A DNA stretch of 64,000 nucleotides from Pedobacter psychroterrae (GTDB lineage: Bacteria; Bacteroidota; Bacteroidia; Sphingobacteriales; Sphingobacteriaceae). Both the position numbers and the translations under genes were made by a program. The stretch spans positions 248,001 to 312,000 of the forward strand of contig NZ_SJSL01000001.1 in assembly GCF_004331695.1 (NCBI RefSeq), in the 5' to 3' direction. Each line of letters opens with the position of its first letter. The first letter of the stretch is position 1. Below, in pieces: positions 51,395-60,263 of the stretch. The notes under the pieces are model-generated. The model searched no databases. It was not told the DNA's origin and was given only the letters and a program-made list of their open reading frames with translations.

Positions 51395-52771
51395 ATGCGT
51401 TTGATTGTGTCATTGATGGTATTGCTTTCTATTGGCTTAATGGCTTGCCGTAAAGCTAATGATATCACCACAGACAAGAACGTAAAGCTCTTTTTTTCAA
51501 CAGACACCGTGTTTTTTGATACGGTATTTACTTCTGTAGGCTCGGCCAATAAACGGATCAAGATCTATAATAAGGAACAAAAGGCAGTGAAGGTGAGCCA
51601 TATTAAACTGAGCGGGGAATCAGGTTCGTTTTTTAGCCTGATTATTAATGGAACTCCCGCCAACCAGATAAGTGACCTTCAGATAGATGGAAATGATTCT
51701 ATCAGCATTTATGTAAAAGTCAACATTAATCCGGACGATCAGTACCAGCCCTTTATTGTACAGGATTCTATATTATTTAATACGAACGGCAACAAGCAGT
51801 CTGTGCCTTTGGTAGCTTATGGGCAGAATGCAATTTTCATAGACAACCAGGTGATTTCCACAAGCAGTACCTGGAACAGCACTTTGCCTTATATCATCTC
51901 CAGATCTGTAATGGTAGCGGCAGGCGTTACACTAAACATCAAGCCGGGAACAAGGGTTTTATTTCATGGAAACGCTGCGATGAATATTATGGGCAGCTTA
52001 AAGGCCGAAGGGACAAAAGACCGCCCGGTAATATTTGCGAGTGACCGGCTGGAACCTTATTACAGTGAAGAGCCCGGCCAGTGGAAGGGGATCCGTTTTT
52101 TTAGCAGCAGTAACAGTTCGAGTATTGGTAATACATTGATTAAAAATGCAATTGTGGGTATTACAGTAGACTCTTTGTCTTTAAACAGTTCCGTTAAGCT
52201 GACCCTTAGCAATAGCATTGTGAAGAACATGCAGGCAGCTGGACTGGCAGGGTTTGGAACAGAGATCAATGCCTTTAATAACTTATTTTACAACTGCGGA
52301 CAATATCTTTTTTACGCGGTCGGGGGCGGCAGGTATAACCTGAAGCAGAACACATTTGCAGGATATAATTACCATCTTCCACGCAGCACACCTGCAGTGT
52401 ATTTTTCTGACATTTCGGTCGGGTATTTAGCTGGTGATTTGAGCGTGGAACTGGTCAACAATATTATCTGGGGCAGTTTGGCCGAGGAAATATTGATTGA
52501 TAAAAAGACCGGTTTTAATGTGGAAACCAATGTAAGAAACAACATCCTGAAAACTTTGTTGCAGCATTTTGATGATCAGCTAAACCAATTGAACATCAAT
52601 CCGCTGTTTACGAATACAAATGTCTGGAATTTTGAGCTTCAGGAAGGCAGCCCGGCCTTTAATAAAGGTGCAGACCTCAGTATGGACCCTCATGTAAACC
52701 TGTTATCAAGAGACCTGAACAATGTACCAAGGATCTTCCCCGCTACGCTGGGTTGTTATGAAAAAAAATAA
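51395..52771 (+). CDS. secreted lipoprotein with right-handed beta-helix repeats
   Basis: About 458 residues from ATG 51395, giving a lipoprotein signal (MRLIVSLMVLLSIGLMACRK, lipobox LMAC). Residues about 170-400 show a right-handed parallel beta-helix pattern with Asn ladders (VTLNIKPGTRVLFHGNAAMN, KLTLSNSIVKNMQAAGL, LVNNIIWGSLAEEILI). The end DMNNVPR-type segment (LLSRDLNNVPRIFPATLGCYE) recalls choice-of-anchor Q proteins. It is probably surface-exposed and may bind or cleave a polysaccharide, but no catalytic motif is seen. comF is 22 bp upstream. Confidence 0.85.
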   Translation: MRLIVSLMVLLSIGLMACRKANDITTDKNVKLFFSTDTVFFDTVFTSVGSANKRIKIYNKEQKAVKVSHIKLSGESGSFFSLIINGTPANQISDLQIDGNDSISIYVKVNINPDDQYQPFIVQDSILFNTNGNKQSVPLVAYGQNAIFIDNQVISTSSTWNSTLPYIISRSVMVAAGVTLNIKPGTRVLFHGNAAMNIMGSLKAEGTKDRPVIFASDRLEPYYSEEPGQWKGIRFFSSSNSSSIGNTLIKNAIVGITVDSLSLNSSVKLTLSNSIVKNMQAAGLAGFGTEINAFNNLFYNCGQYLFYAVGGGRYNLKQNTFAGYNYHLPRSTPAVYFSDISVGYLAGDLSVELVNNIIWGSLAEEILIDKKTGFNVETNVRNNILKTLLQHFDDQLNQLNINPLFTNTNVWNFELQEGSPAFNKGADLSMDPHVNLLSRDLNNVPRIFPATLGCYEKK

Positions 52772-52818
52772 AAAACTAAATTCTTAAAACAATTTTACAT
52801 CCTTACCGTTTATATGAT

Positions 52819-52882
52819 GAGAGCGTTAATTTAGATGGTAAGGGCCGGCATTTCTTCATTGAGGTACCGGCCCTTTACTTTT
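52819..52882 (+). ncRNA. GAGAGCG hairpin element 1 (candidate small RNA or terminator)
   Basis: GAGAGCGTTAATTTA (52819-52833), then a stem AAGGGCCGG/CCGGCCCTT (52840-52848 with 52867-52875) with 18-nt loop and TACTTTT after. Same plan as element 2 at 53025. It lies 47 bp after the beta-helix gene, so it may simply terminate that gene, but the 15-mer shared by both copies is unexplained by termination. A weak -7-like TACCGTTT (52804-52811) precedes it. Confidence 0.45.
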
Positions 52883-52989
52883 AATTACGCTATTCCTAAA
52901 AGCTCTTAGTTTTTTTATTGGTTTTGAGCAATGCTAAAATGTATTAGTAAAATAAACTCAATAAAAACACACAAATAATTCAGTAATAT

Positions 52990-53020
52990 TTTGCTAAATA
53001 AAAAAAAATGTGTTCCTTTG
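52990..53020 (+). promoter_or_regulatory. promoter-like sequence before GAGAGCG element 2
   Basis: TTTG (52990-52993), a 19-bp spacer, then TTCCTTTG (53013-53020), one mismatch to TAnnTTTG. Transcription would start at or next to the G of GAGAGCG (53025). Confidence 0.5.
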
Positions 53021-53024
53021 TCTT

Positions 53025-53086
53025 GAGAGCGTTAATTTAAGGGTCGATACTTCCATGCCAATGGGATATCGGCCCTTTATTTTTTA
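53025..53086 (+). ncRNA. GAGAGCG hairpin element 2 (candidate small RNA or terminator)
   Basis: GAGAGCGTTAATTTA (53025-53039), then an 11-bp stem AAGGGTCGATA/TATCGGCCCTT (53039-53049 with 53067-53077, one G-U pair) with an inner CCAT/ATGG stem and a TATTTTTTA tract. The whole would be a transcript of about 60 nt preceded by the promoter-like sequence at 52990-53020. It lies between two convergent genes. Confidence 0.5.
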
Positions 53087-53134
53087 CCTCATTTTATTTG
53101 ACTTATAGCCCTTATAGCTTTTAAACCGCCATAA

Positions 53135-55534
53135 TTAAACAGAAAAATAGACCATCAGCATAGCTTTTATTTCATCCGGCTGAAACGGTTTGAGTATATG
53201 CCCATTTATTCCTGAAGCTTCATATCTTTCATGTTCATCCTCCAGGGAGGAGGCTGTGAGCGCAATAATGGGAACAGATTTGAAATGACTGCCTGGAAGA
53301 TCCCTGATAATGGCAGCAGTCTCAAAACCATCAATTCCTGGCATTTTAATATCCATAAAGATCAGGTCATAGGTATTTTTCATTACCTTTTCAATTGCCT
53401 GACGGCCATCAGCAGCAAAATCCAGATCAAAACCCCATTTACTTAGTATTCTTTTGGCTATTAAAATATTGATTTCATTATCATCTACTACCAATAGCTT
53501 TTTATTAATAAATGCAGGCAATTTATCTCGCAGTCTGATGGTTTTATCCTTATCTGAGACTTTGTTAAAGCAGATAGAGAAGGAAAATGCGGTGCCTTTA
53601 CCTTCTTTACTTTTTACCTGTATATCAGAATTGTATAGCTTCAATAATTTTTTGGTGATAGCAAGGCCTAAGCCTGTTCCGCCATACTTTCTGGAGATAT
53701 CCGGCTTTGCCTGCGTAAAGGCTTCGAAGATGTAAGATTGCTTATCTTCCGGAATGCCTATACCAGTATCCTTTATTTCAAAATTTATCAGTACATCCTT
53801 TTCTGTTTCGGCTATTTGTTTTGCTACGAGCTTTATTTTACCATAATCTGTAAACTTGATGGCGTTTCCCAACAGGTTCATCAGGATCTGGTATAACCTG
53901 GTTTTATCACCCAGTACATTTGCAGGAATAGCATCATCAATATCGAGTATCATATTGTTACTCTTTTTAATGGCATTGATCTGCAGTGAATTTATGATAT
54001 CAGTGGTCAGCGTGTGTATGCTGAAGGGAATAGACTCGAGCTGCAGATTGCCGGTTTCGATCTTGGTGAAGTCGAGGATATCATTGATGATGTTCAGCAG
54101 GTTTTCGCCAGAGAACTTAAGGATATTCAGATCCTCTATCTGGGAAACCTTAGGATCGTTTTCGAGCAGCAGATGGGTCATGCCAATAACGGCATTTAAT
54201 GGTGTCCTGATCTCGTGGCTCATTACGGACAGAAACATTTCCTTGGCTTCGCTCAGCTGCAGGGCCTGTTCCTTGGCATCCAGCATTTCCTGTTCGGCCT
54301 TTTTCTTGTCTGTAATATCAATAATGATCTCTACTTCGATGTCTATATTACCTTCATTATTCAATACAACTGTATTGTAAATAGAGAGCCAGATTGGCTG
54401 ATTGTTTTTTCTATAGCATAAGAGGTCGACGGTGAAGGATTGATTCTGCTTGGTCAGCAGACGGGCTTTATTGAGCAGTTCAATATCGGTTTGAGGTCCG
54501 GCAATCAGATCACCCAGTCTTTTGCCTTTCAGATCATCGAGGGTATAACCAGTGATATTCTCAAATGCATCGTTTACCCAGGTTACATGGTTATTGGCGT
54601 CATTGATCACTACTGCATTGTTGACCTTACTGGCAACGAACGACAGTTTCATGAGCTCATTTTCAACACGTTTACCCTCTGTAATATCCCTTCCGTAGGC
54701 ATACCAGCGATCTGACTTGGTGACCATGCTCCAGCTGATCCAGCGTAAGGCACCCAATTTAGCGGTCATTCTGAAGTCGACCTTAAACTCTTTTTGTCCA
54801 TGCCTCAGCCCCTCTTCAATAAGCCCCCTGCTACTGCTGATATCTTCCTCACTGCAAAATGTCCAGATACTTGTCCCTATGGCTTCATCAACAGAATATT
54901 CAAGGATTGTGGTAACTGCGTCATTAATGAATAAGATTTTCCCGTTGCGGTCGAGGATACAATGAATTTCGGGAGAAACAGTAGAAAGGTTTAACAGATC
55001 TTCAAAACGCTGGGTATTGACTTTAAGTTCAGCGGTTTTCTTCCTTAAGGTCATGTGGGTAATGATCTCACGCGCTAGAATCTGCAGACCTGCTTCTTGT
55101 TCTCCTGTCAGCTTATTTGGCTTTGTGTCGAACACACTGATTGCTCCCAGCTTATATCCTTGTGCGTCGAGTAAGGGTGCCCCGGCATAAAAGCGGGCAT
55201 AAGGAGGCCCGGTCACACCCGGATGTCCTTTGAAGCGTTCATCTGCTAAAGTATCTGGGACCTCCAATATTCCCTCAGACCGAATGGTATGATCGCAAAA
55301 GGAATTGCCTCTCGGCATGTCAGGAGGGTCCAAACCCACCACGGATTTATAAAAGAGGCGCTCTTCATCAATCAATGTAATTAAGGCGTTGGGGACATTG
55401 CATACCAGACTTGCCAGCCTGGTAATATTATCGAACTCATGCTCTGCCGGAGTATCGAGAATATTGTATTGGCGCAACGCCTTTACGCGGTCATGTTCAT
55501 TGATTGAGGAAGAATTACTGCGCGCTCCTGACAT
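53135..55534 (-). CDS. hybrid sensor histidine kinase (GAF-PAS-PAS-HisKA-HATPase-REC)
   Basis: 799 residues, without a membrane helix, so cytoplasmic. A GAF domain (about 25-160; FDNITRLASLVCNVPNALITL in part) precedes two PAS domains (about 180-290 and 295-412), then HisKA with H440 in LSVMSHEIRTPLN, the ATPase (N box LMNLLGNAIKFTDYG, G1 DTGIGIPED, G2 GTGLGLAITKKLL) and a C-terminal receiver with D728 in LIFMDIKMPG. It could pass phosphate to its own receiver or on to a separate phosphotransfer protein. No regulator gene flanks it. The input signal is unknown. Confidence 0.93.
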   Translation of the reverse strand: MSGARSNSSSINEHDRVKALRQYNILDTPAEHEFDNITRLASLVCNVPNALITLIDEERLFYKSVVGLDPPDMPRGNSFCDHTIRSEGILEVPDTLADERFKGHPGVTGPPYARFYAGAPLLDAQGYKLGAISVFDTKPNKLTGEQEAGLQILAREIITHMTLRKKTAELKVNTQRFEDLLNLSTVSPEIHCILDRNGKILFINDAVTTILEYSVDEAIGTSIWTFCSEEDISSSRGLIEEGLRHGQKEFKVDFRMTAKLGALRWISWSMVTKSDRWYAYGRDITEGKRVENELMKLSFVASKVNNAVVINDANNHVTWVNDAFENITGYTLDDLKGKRLGDLIAGPQTDIELLNKARLLTKQNQSFTVDLLCYRKNNQPIWLSIYNTVVLNNEGNIDIEVEIIIDITDKKKAEQEMLDAKEQALQLSEAKEMFLSVMSHEIRTPLNAVIGMTHLLLENDPKVSQIEDLNILKFSGENLLNIINDILDFTKIETGNLQLESIPFSIHTLTTDIINSLQINAIKKSNNMILDIDDAIPANVLGDKTRLYQILMNLLGNAIKFTDYGKIKLVAKQIAETEKDVLINFEIKDTGIGIPEDKQSYIFEAFTQAKPDISRKYGGTGLGLAITKKLLKLYNSDIQVKSKEGKGTAFSFSICFNKVSDKDKTIRLRDKLPAFINKKLLVVDDNEINILIAKRILSKWGFDLDFAADGRQAIEKVMKNTYDLIFMDIKMPGIDGFETAAIIRDLPGSHFKSVPIIALTASSLEDEHERYEASGINGHILKPFQPDEIKAMLMVYFSV

Positions 55535-55552
55535 TTATTTTTGGTAACCCCG

Positions 55553-56824
55553 TTATTTATATAAAGGGAACCGGCTTACCAGTTCTAGCACCTGTTTTTT
55601 TACTTGCTGGAGATTATTTTCATCCTCGGCATTGGTAAGTACCTGATCAATAAGATCAACAATTACCTGCATATCTTCTTCTTTAAAACCCCTTGTAGTA
55701 ATGGCGGCTGTTCCCACACGGATTCCTGATGTTACAAATGGAGATTTGTCGTCAAAAGGAACCATGTTTTTATTCACGGTAATATCTGCTTTTTCAAGGG
55801 CATTTTCAGCAAGCTTTCCGGTTATATTTTTATTACGTAAGTCGATCAGCATTAAGTGGTTATCTGTACCACCTGAAATTATCCCATAACCTTTGGCCAC
55901 AAATGCTTTGGCCATGGCCTGTGCATTGGCTTTTACTTGTGTGATATAAGTTAGGTATTCATCGCTTAAGGCTTCGCCAAAAGCAATGGCTTTGGCTGCA
56001 ATGATGTGCTCCAGCGGACCACCCTGTGTACCCGGAAAAACTGCCATGTCCAATACTGATGACATCATACGGGTTTCTCCTTTTGGTGTTTTTAATCCAA
56101 AAGGATTTTCAAAGTCTTTGCCCATCATGATCATACCTCCGCGCGGGCCCCTTAAAGTTTTGTGCGTTGTGGTAGTCACAATATGGCAATGCGGAAGTGG
56201 ATTGGCCAGTAAACCGCGGGCGATAAGACCGGCAGGGTGAGAAATATCAGCCATAACCAGCGCGCCTATTTTGTCAGCAACACTGCGTACAAAAGCATAA
56301 TCCCATTCCCTTGAATAAGCAGAAGCACCTACAATGATTAGTTTGGGTTTTTCTGCTAAAGCTACCTCTTCCAATTTAGCATAATCTATCCTTCCGTCTT
56401 CTTTTTTGACTCCGTAAAATAACGGATGATATAATTTACCAGAGAAATTAACCGGTGAACCGTGGGTAAGGTGACCGCCATGAGAGAGGTCAAAGCCAAG
56501 TATTTTATCTCCGGGCTGTATCACTGCCAGCATTACTGCGGCGTTGGCCTGAGCTCCTGAATGCGGCTGAACGTTTACCCATGCTGCACCAAAAAGCTCC
56601 TTTGCACGCTCGATGGCTATGGTCTCTACCTCATCTACAACCTGGCATCCACCATAATACCGTTTGCCCGGGAGGCCTTCAGCATATTTATTAGTTAGAC
56701 ATGAACCTGCCGCTTCCATCACCTGCTTGCTTACAAAATTTTCTGAAGCTATCAGTTCAAGTCCATTTTCCTGACGGTTCAATTCCCTGTCAATCAAATC
56801 AAAAATTAAAGTATCTCTTGTCAT
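55553..56824 (-). CDS. glyA: serine hydroxymethyltransferase
   Basis: 423 residues. The PLP lysine is K222 in [14 protein letters not shown], and the pattern [29 protein letters not shown] and [13 protein letters not shown] is that of GlyA. It interconverts serine and glycine with tetrahydrofolate, producing methylene-THF. It complements the glycine cleavage H protein encoded at 19718 and the serine route of the SerA-like protein. It is divergent from dxs with 92 bp between. Confidence 0.98.
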   Translation of the reverse strand: MTRDTLIFDLIDRELNRQENGLELIASENFVSKQVMEAAGSCLTNKYAEGLPGKRYYGGCQVVDEVETIAIERAKELFGAAWVNVQPHSGAQANAAVMLAVIQPGDKILGFDLSHGGHLTHGSPVNFSGKLYHPLFYGVKKEDGRIDYAKLEEVALAEKPKLIIVGASAYSREWDYAFVRSVADKIGALVMADISHPAGLIARGLLANPLPHCHIVTTTTHKTLRGPRGGMIMMGKDFENPFGLKTPKGETRMMSSVLDMAVFPGTQGGPLEHIIAAKAIAFGEALSDEYLTYITQVKANAQAMAKAFVAKGYGIISGGTDNHLMLIDLRNKNITGKLAENALEKADITVNKNMVPFDDKSPFVTSGIRVGTAAITTRGFKEEDMQVIVDLIDQVLTNAEDENNLQQVKKQVLELVSRFPLYK

Positions 56825-56839
56825 TTATCGAAGTATATT

Positions 56840-56871
56840 TTTGTAAAATTAAGATTTTCCTTCTTAGTTTG
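56840..56871 (+). promoter_or_regulatory. probable promoter of dxs
   Basis: TTTG (56840-56843), a 20-bp spacer, then TTAGTTTG (56864-56871), one mismatch to TAnnTTTG. Transcription would begin near 56878, about 40 nt before the ATG. Confidence 0.5.
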
Positions 56872-56916
56872 GTAACAAAATACCTTACTTTGTAGTTTCT
56901 ATTCTATAATTACTGC

Positions 56917-58848
56917 ATGGAAGACATTAACAGTCCCTTATTATTACCACATATTAATTATCCTGCTGATCTAAAGCAGTATAAAGAACAGGATCTGGAA
57001 CAAATCTGCAAGGAACTACGCCAGTTTATCATTGATGTGGTGAGCGTAAACGGCGGGCATTTTGGAGCCAGCCTGGGGGTTGTTGAGCTAACTGTTGCTT
57101 TGCACTACGCCTTAAACACGCCTTATGACAAGCTTGTCTGGGATGTTGGGCATCAGGCCTACGGCCATAAAATCCTCACTGGACGTAAATCTGTATTTCA
57201 TACCAATAGGATCCTTAATGGGATCAGCGGTTTTCCTAAGATCAGCGAAAGCGAATATGATACTTTTGGAGTAGGTCATTCCTCTACCTCAATTTCGGCA
57301 GCATTAGGAATGGCTGTGGCTTCTCATTATAAAGGAGAAACCGGCAGACAGCATGTGGCCGTGATCGGCGATGGTGCCATGACAGCAGGACTTGCTTTTG
57401 AAGGCCTGAACCATGCCGGCATAGAAAACTCCAATCTGCTGGTGGTACTGAATGACAACTGCATGTCTATTGATCCGAATGTAGGTGCATTAAAGGAATA
57501 CTTAACCAATATAACTACCTCCAAATCTTACAACCGCTTTAGGGATGACATTTCTAATGTGCTGATCAAACTCTCTGAGCTTGGTCCGAATGCCCATAAG
57601 TTTGTTAAAAAGATTGAGAAAAGTATAAAAGGCACCTTGCTGAAGCAAAGCAATCTGTTTGAGGCATTGAATTTCAGATATTTCGGCCCGGTAGACGGGC
57701 ACGATGTAGTGCGGCTGGCACAGGTGATCAAAGACCTTAAAGATATTCCCGGTCCCAAACTGTTGCATTGCGTAACGGTAAAGGGTAAAGGCTTTGCCCT
57801 TGCCGAAAAAGATCAGACCAAATGGCATGCCCCGGGCCTTTTTGATAAGATTACAGGAGAGATTAAGAAATCTACAGCAGTTAAGCCACAACCACCTAAA
57901 TACCAGGATGTTTTTGGCCATACATTGGTTGAGCTGGCGGAGGCTAATCAAAAAATTGTGGGCGTAACACCGGCCATGCCTTCAGGATCTTCGATGAATA
58001 TCATGATGAAGGCCATGCCAAACCGTGCTTTTGACGTAGGAATTGCCGAACAGCATGCAGTAACTTTTTCTGCCGGGTTGGCAACACAGGGACTTATTCC
58101 GTTTTGTAATATCTATTCAAGCTTCATGCAAAGGGCTTATGACCAGGTAATCCATGATGTAGCGATCCAAAATCTGAATGTGGTGTTCTGCCTGGACCGT
58201 GCAGGCCTGGCTGGAGCCGATGGCGCGACACACCATGGCGCTTATGACCTGGCCTATATGCGCTGTATACCAAATATGACTGTTGCTGCCCCTATGAATG
58301 AAGAGGAGCTGCGCAATATGATGTATACTGCACAGCAGGAAAACATGGGGCCCTTCTCGATCAGGTATCCGAGAGGTAATGGTGTACTTGTGGACTGGAA
58401 ACGTCCGCTTAAGACCATTGAAAAAGGGAAAGGCAGAAAAATTTGTGACGGTGAGGATGTGGCGATACTTACGATAGGACATGTTGGTAATTTTGCAGTT
58501 GAGGCTTGTCATGAGCTGAACAGTCAGGGAATGCATCCTGCACATTATGATATGCGTTTTGCAAAGCCCCTGGATGAGGCCATGCTTCATGAGGTTTTCA
58601 CACGGTACAAACATGTTGTCACGGTTGAAGACGGCTGTTTACAAGGCGGTATAGGGAGTGCCATACTTGAATTTATGGCCGACAATCAATACCACGCACA
58701 GGTAAAACGACTGGGTATCCCGGATGAATTTATAGAGCATGGCGAACAGGCAGAGCTCTGGGCTTTGTGCAATTATGATACAAATGCCATCATCAATGTG
58801 GTGAAGAAATTTGCGGTAAGCCGGACTACAAAGACAATAGCCTCTTAA
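56917..58848 (+). CDS. dxs: 1-deoxy-D-xylulose-5-phosphate synthase
   Basis: 643 residues. N-terminal thiamine diphosphate domain with [20 protein letters not shown] (GDG motif) and [12 protein letters not shown], middle transketolase-like domain with [19 protein letters not shown], and a C-terminal domain ([18 protein letters not shown]). It condenses pyruvate and glyceraldehyde-3-phosphate to DXP, precursor of isoprenoids and, with PdxA's branch, of pyridoxal phosphate. It is followed 20 bp later by the Crp/AraC regulator gene. Confidence 0.98.
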   Translation: MEDINSPLLLPHINYPADLKQYKEQDLEQICKELRQFIIDVVSVNGGHFGASLGVVELTVALHYALNTPYDKLVWDVGHQAYGHKILTGRKSVFHTNRILNGISGFPKISESEYDTFGVGHSSTSISAALGMAVASHYKGETGRQHVAVIGDGAMTAGLAFEGLNHAGIENSNLLVVLNDNCMSIDPNVGALKEYLTNITTSKSYNRFRDDISNVLIKLSELGPNAHKFVKKIEKSIKGTLLKQSNLFEALNFRYFGPVDGHDVVRLAQVIKDLKDIPGPKLLHCVTVKGKGFALAEKDQTKWHAPGLFDKITGEIKKSTAVKPQPPKYQDVFGHTLVELAEANQKIVGVTPAMPSGSSMNIMMKAMPNRAFDVGIAEQHAVTFSAGLATQGLIPFCNIYSSFMQRAYDQVIHDVAIQNLNVVFCLDRAGLAGADGATHHGAYDLAYMRCIPNMTVAAPMNEEELRNMMYTAQQENMGPFSIRYPRGNGVLVDWKRPLKTIEKGKGRKICDGEDVAILTIGHVGNFAVEACHELNSQGMHPAHYDMRFAKPLDEAMLHEVFTRYKHVVTVEDGCLQGGIGSAILEFMADNQYHAQVKRLGIPDEFIEHGEQAELWALCNYDTNAIINVVKKFAVSRTTKTIAS

Positions 58849-58868
58849 CAAGATGAGTTTTAGATGAG

Positions 58869-59843
58869 ATGAGTTTAAAACACGAAACATCTGTAAAACC
58901 CGACCCACAACTGATAGAAATCATTATCAATCATCTTAGTTATTATTACCCCATGCCTGAGCCTTTAAAGGCGGGCCTGGCAGAGAAGCTATTTGACCTC
59001 AAGGTAAAAAAAGGCGAGTACCTGCTGGAGCAAGGTGAAAAAAGTGAGTTTTTTTATTTCATTATTAAAGGCATCATTATCGGCTATACCACCCGTGAAA
59101 ATAAAAAGCTCACCACTTATATCTGTACAGATGGAGATTCGGTCTCGTCAATTTCAGGTATGTATGGCGAGAGTCCATCAGAAGAGAGCATTTATGTGGT
59201 AGAAGATTCACACTTGATCGGATTGCCTACACAGGATTTGGTCTACTGGCTGAACAATTCGTTTGACATGAATGTGATCATCCGGAAGATTCTGGAATCC
59301 TTTTATAAATCTGCACATGAACGGTCTACCCTGGTAAGAATGGGAACCGCAGAAGATAAATATCAGTATTATCTTTCGATGGCACCAAACCATGTAAACC
59401 GCATACCCTTAGAATATATTGCTGATTACCTGGACATCAAACCCCAGACACTTAATAAGATCTTGAAAGACCGGAAGAAGGAGAACAAGGTGACCATTCA
59501 GCATAAATGCGATCTGATTGATAAGTATATGCTGGAACATCAGGCATTCAAACAACAGGGTTTAACGCTTTCTATGGTTGCAGAAGCACTATCTACACCC
59601 GCGCACGAACTTTCCCATATTCTAAATATTCACTATAAAAAAGGCTTCAACGCGTTTGTGAATGAGCACCGTGTTAATTATATAAAACACAAACTTAAAC
59701 ACGAGTCTGACTGGAAGCATTTAAAGATCGAGGCCCTGGGAATAGCAGGTGGCTTTTCATCCAGAAGCTCATTCTTTTCAGAATTTAAAAATCTGGTGGG
59801 TATGACGCCTGCTGAATATGCTAAAGTCCAAAAACCAATCTAG
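58869..59843 (+). CDS. Crp/Fnr-type regulator fused to an AraC-type DNA-binding domain
   Basis: 324 residues. Residues about 20-130 form a cyclic-nucleotide-binding (Crp-like) beta-roll (KGEYLLEQGEKSEFFYFIIKG in part). Residues about 165-205 carry the Crp-family helix-turn-helix of Bacteroidota type (RIPLEYIADYLDIKPQTLNK). From about 232 an AraC/XylS domain follows with both helix-turn-helix motifs, ending in the signature GFSSRSSFFSEFKNLVGMTP (297-314). Having both DNA-binding domains in one chain is unusual. No effector residues for cAMP are evident, so the ligand is unknown. It lies 20 bp after dxs and may be partly co-transcribed. Confidence 0.85.
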   Translation: MSLKHETSVKPDPQLIEIIINHLSYYYPMPEPLKAGLAEKLFDLKVKKGEYLLEQGEKSEFFYFIIKGIIIGYTTRENKKLTTYICTDGDSVSSISGMYGESPSEESIYVVEDSHLIGLPTQDLVYWLNNSFDMNVIIRKILESFYKSAHERSTLVRMGTAEDKYQYYLSMAPNHVNRIPLEYIADYLDIKPQTLNKILKDRKKENKVTIQHKCDLIDKYMLEHQAFKQQGLTLSMVAEALSTPAHELSHILNIHYKKGFNAFVNEHRVNYIKHKLKHESDWKHLKIEALGIAGGFSSRSSFFSEFKNLVGMTPAEYAKVQKPI

Positions 59844-59882
59844 TCCAATATTATAAATCGGGACTCAATAACTCTGAATATC

Positions 59883-59914
59883 TTTGTTTTGGGTTAATTA
59901 ATAGCTTAAGTTTG
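59883..59914 (+). promoter_or_regulatory. promoter of the zinc-ribbon gene
   Basis: TTTG (59883-59886), a 20-bp spacer, then TAAGTTTG (59907-59914): a full match to the Bacteroidota promoter consensus. Transcription would start near 59920, about 50 nt before ATG 59970. Confidence 0.72.
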
Positions 59915-59969
59915 CCTTCATAATCAACGCCCTGATTTCATAATAAAATCATCTGTTAACTTTAACATA

Positions 59970-60173
59970 ATGACAAATTCACAAACCAGTTTTTTGAATG
60001 TTGACAAGCAATACAAAAAATGCCCATACTGTAAAAATGGGGACCTTGACACCAGGATAAAAAGAGGCAAGCTTGTTAAATCGTTTCTGTTTTGGTTAGA
60101 CCTTAAAAGGTATTCTTGCAGCTCTTGCGGCCGCAAGGTCTATTTGATAAACAAAACTCAACAGGAAGCATAA
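59970..60173 (+). CDS. 67-residue zinc-ribbon protein
   Basis: A small basic protein with two CxxC pairs, C18/C21 (KKCPYCKNG) and C50/C53 (YSCSSCGRKVYLI), spaced as in zinc ribbons. No other domain is present. The strong promoter just upstream supports it as a real, separately expressed gene; a minus-strand frame of similar size over the same bases is a shadow. Function unknown; small zinc ribbons often bind nucleic acid or other proteins. Confidence 0.78.
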   Translation: MTNSQTSFLNVDKQYKKCPYCKNGDLDTRIKRGKLVKSFLFWLDLKRYSCSSCGRKVYLINKTQQEA

Positions 60174-60179
60174 ATTAAA

Positions 60180-60206
60180 AAGGGCCAGCAAAACCTGCCA
60201 ACCCTT
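60180..60206 (-). terminator. intrinsic terminator after dsbD
   Basis: On the minus strand an 11-bp stem (AAGGGTTGGCA with TGCTGGCCCTT, three G-U pairs) with a 5-nt loop is followed by TTTTTAATTT. It lies about 58 bp after the dsbD stop and may also end the opposing zinc-ribbon transcript. Confidence 0.65.
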
Positions 60207-60263
60207 CTATAATTATTATTTACCTAAATTTCATCTATCAGCATCCACCATATAGATAAGCTC

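Noticed and set aside
59924-60136. 70-codon minus-strand frame opposite the zinc-ribbon gene
   Set aside because: The plus-strand frame has the zinc ribbon and a consensus promoter; this is its shadow.
60124-60137. 14-bp perfect palindrome CTTGCGGCCGCAAG
   Set aside because: Lies inside the zinc-ribbon coding sequence over the second CxxC motif; explained by the codons for SCGRK and not repeated elsewhere that I noticed.
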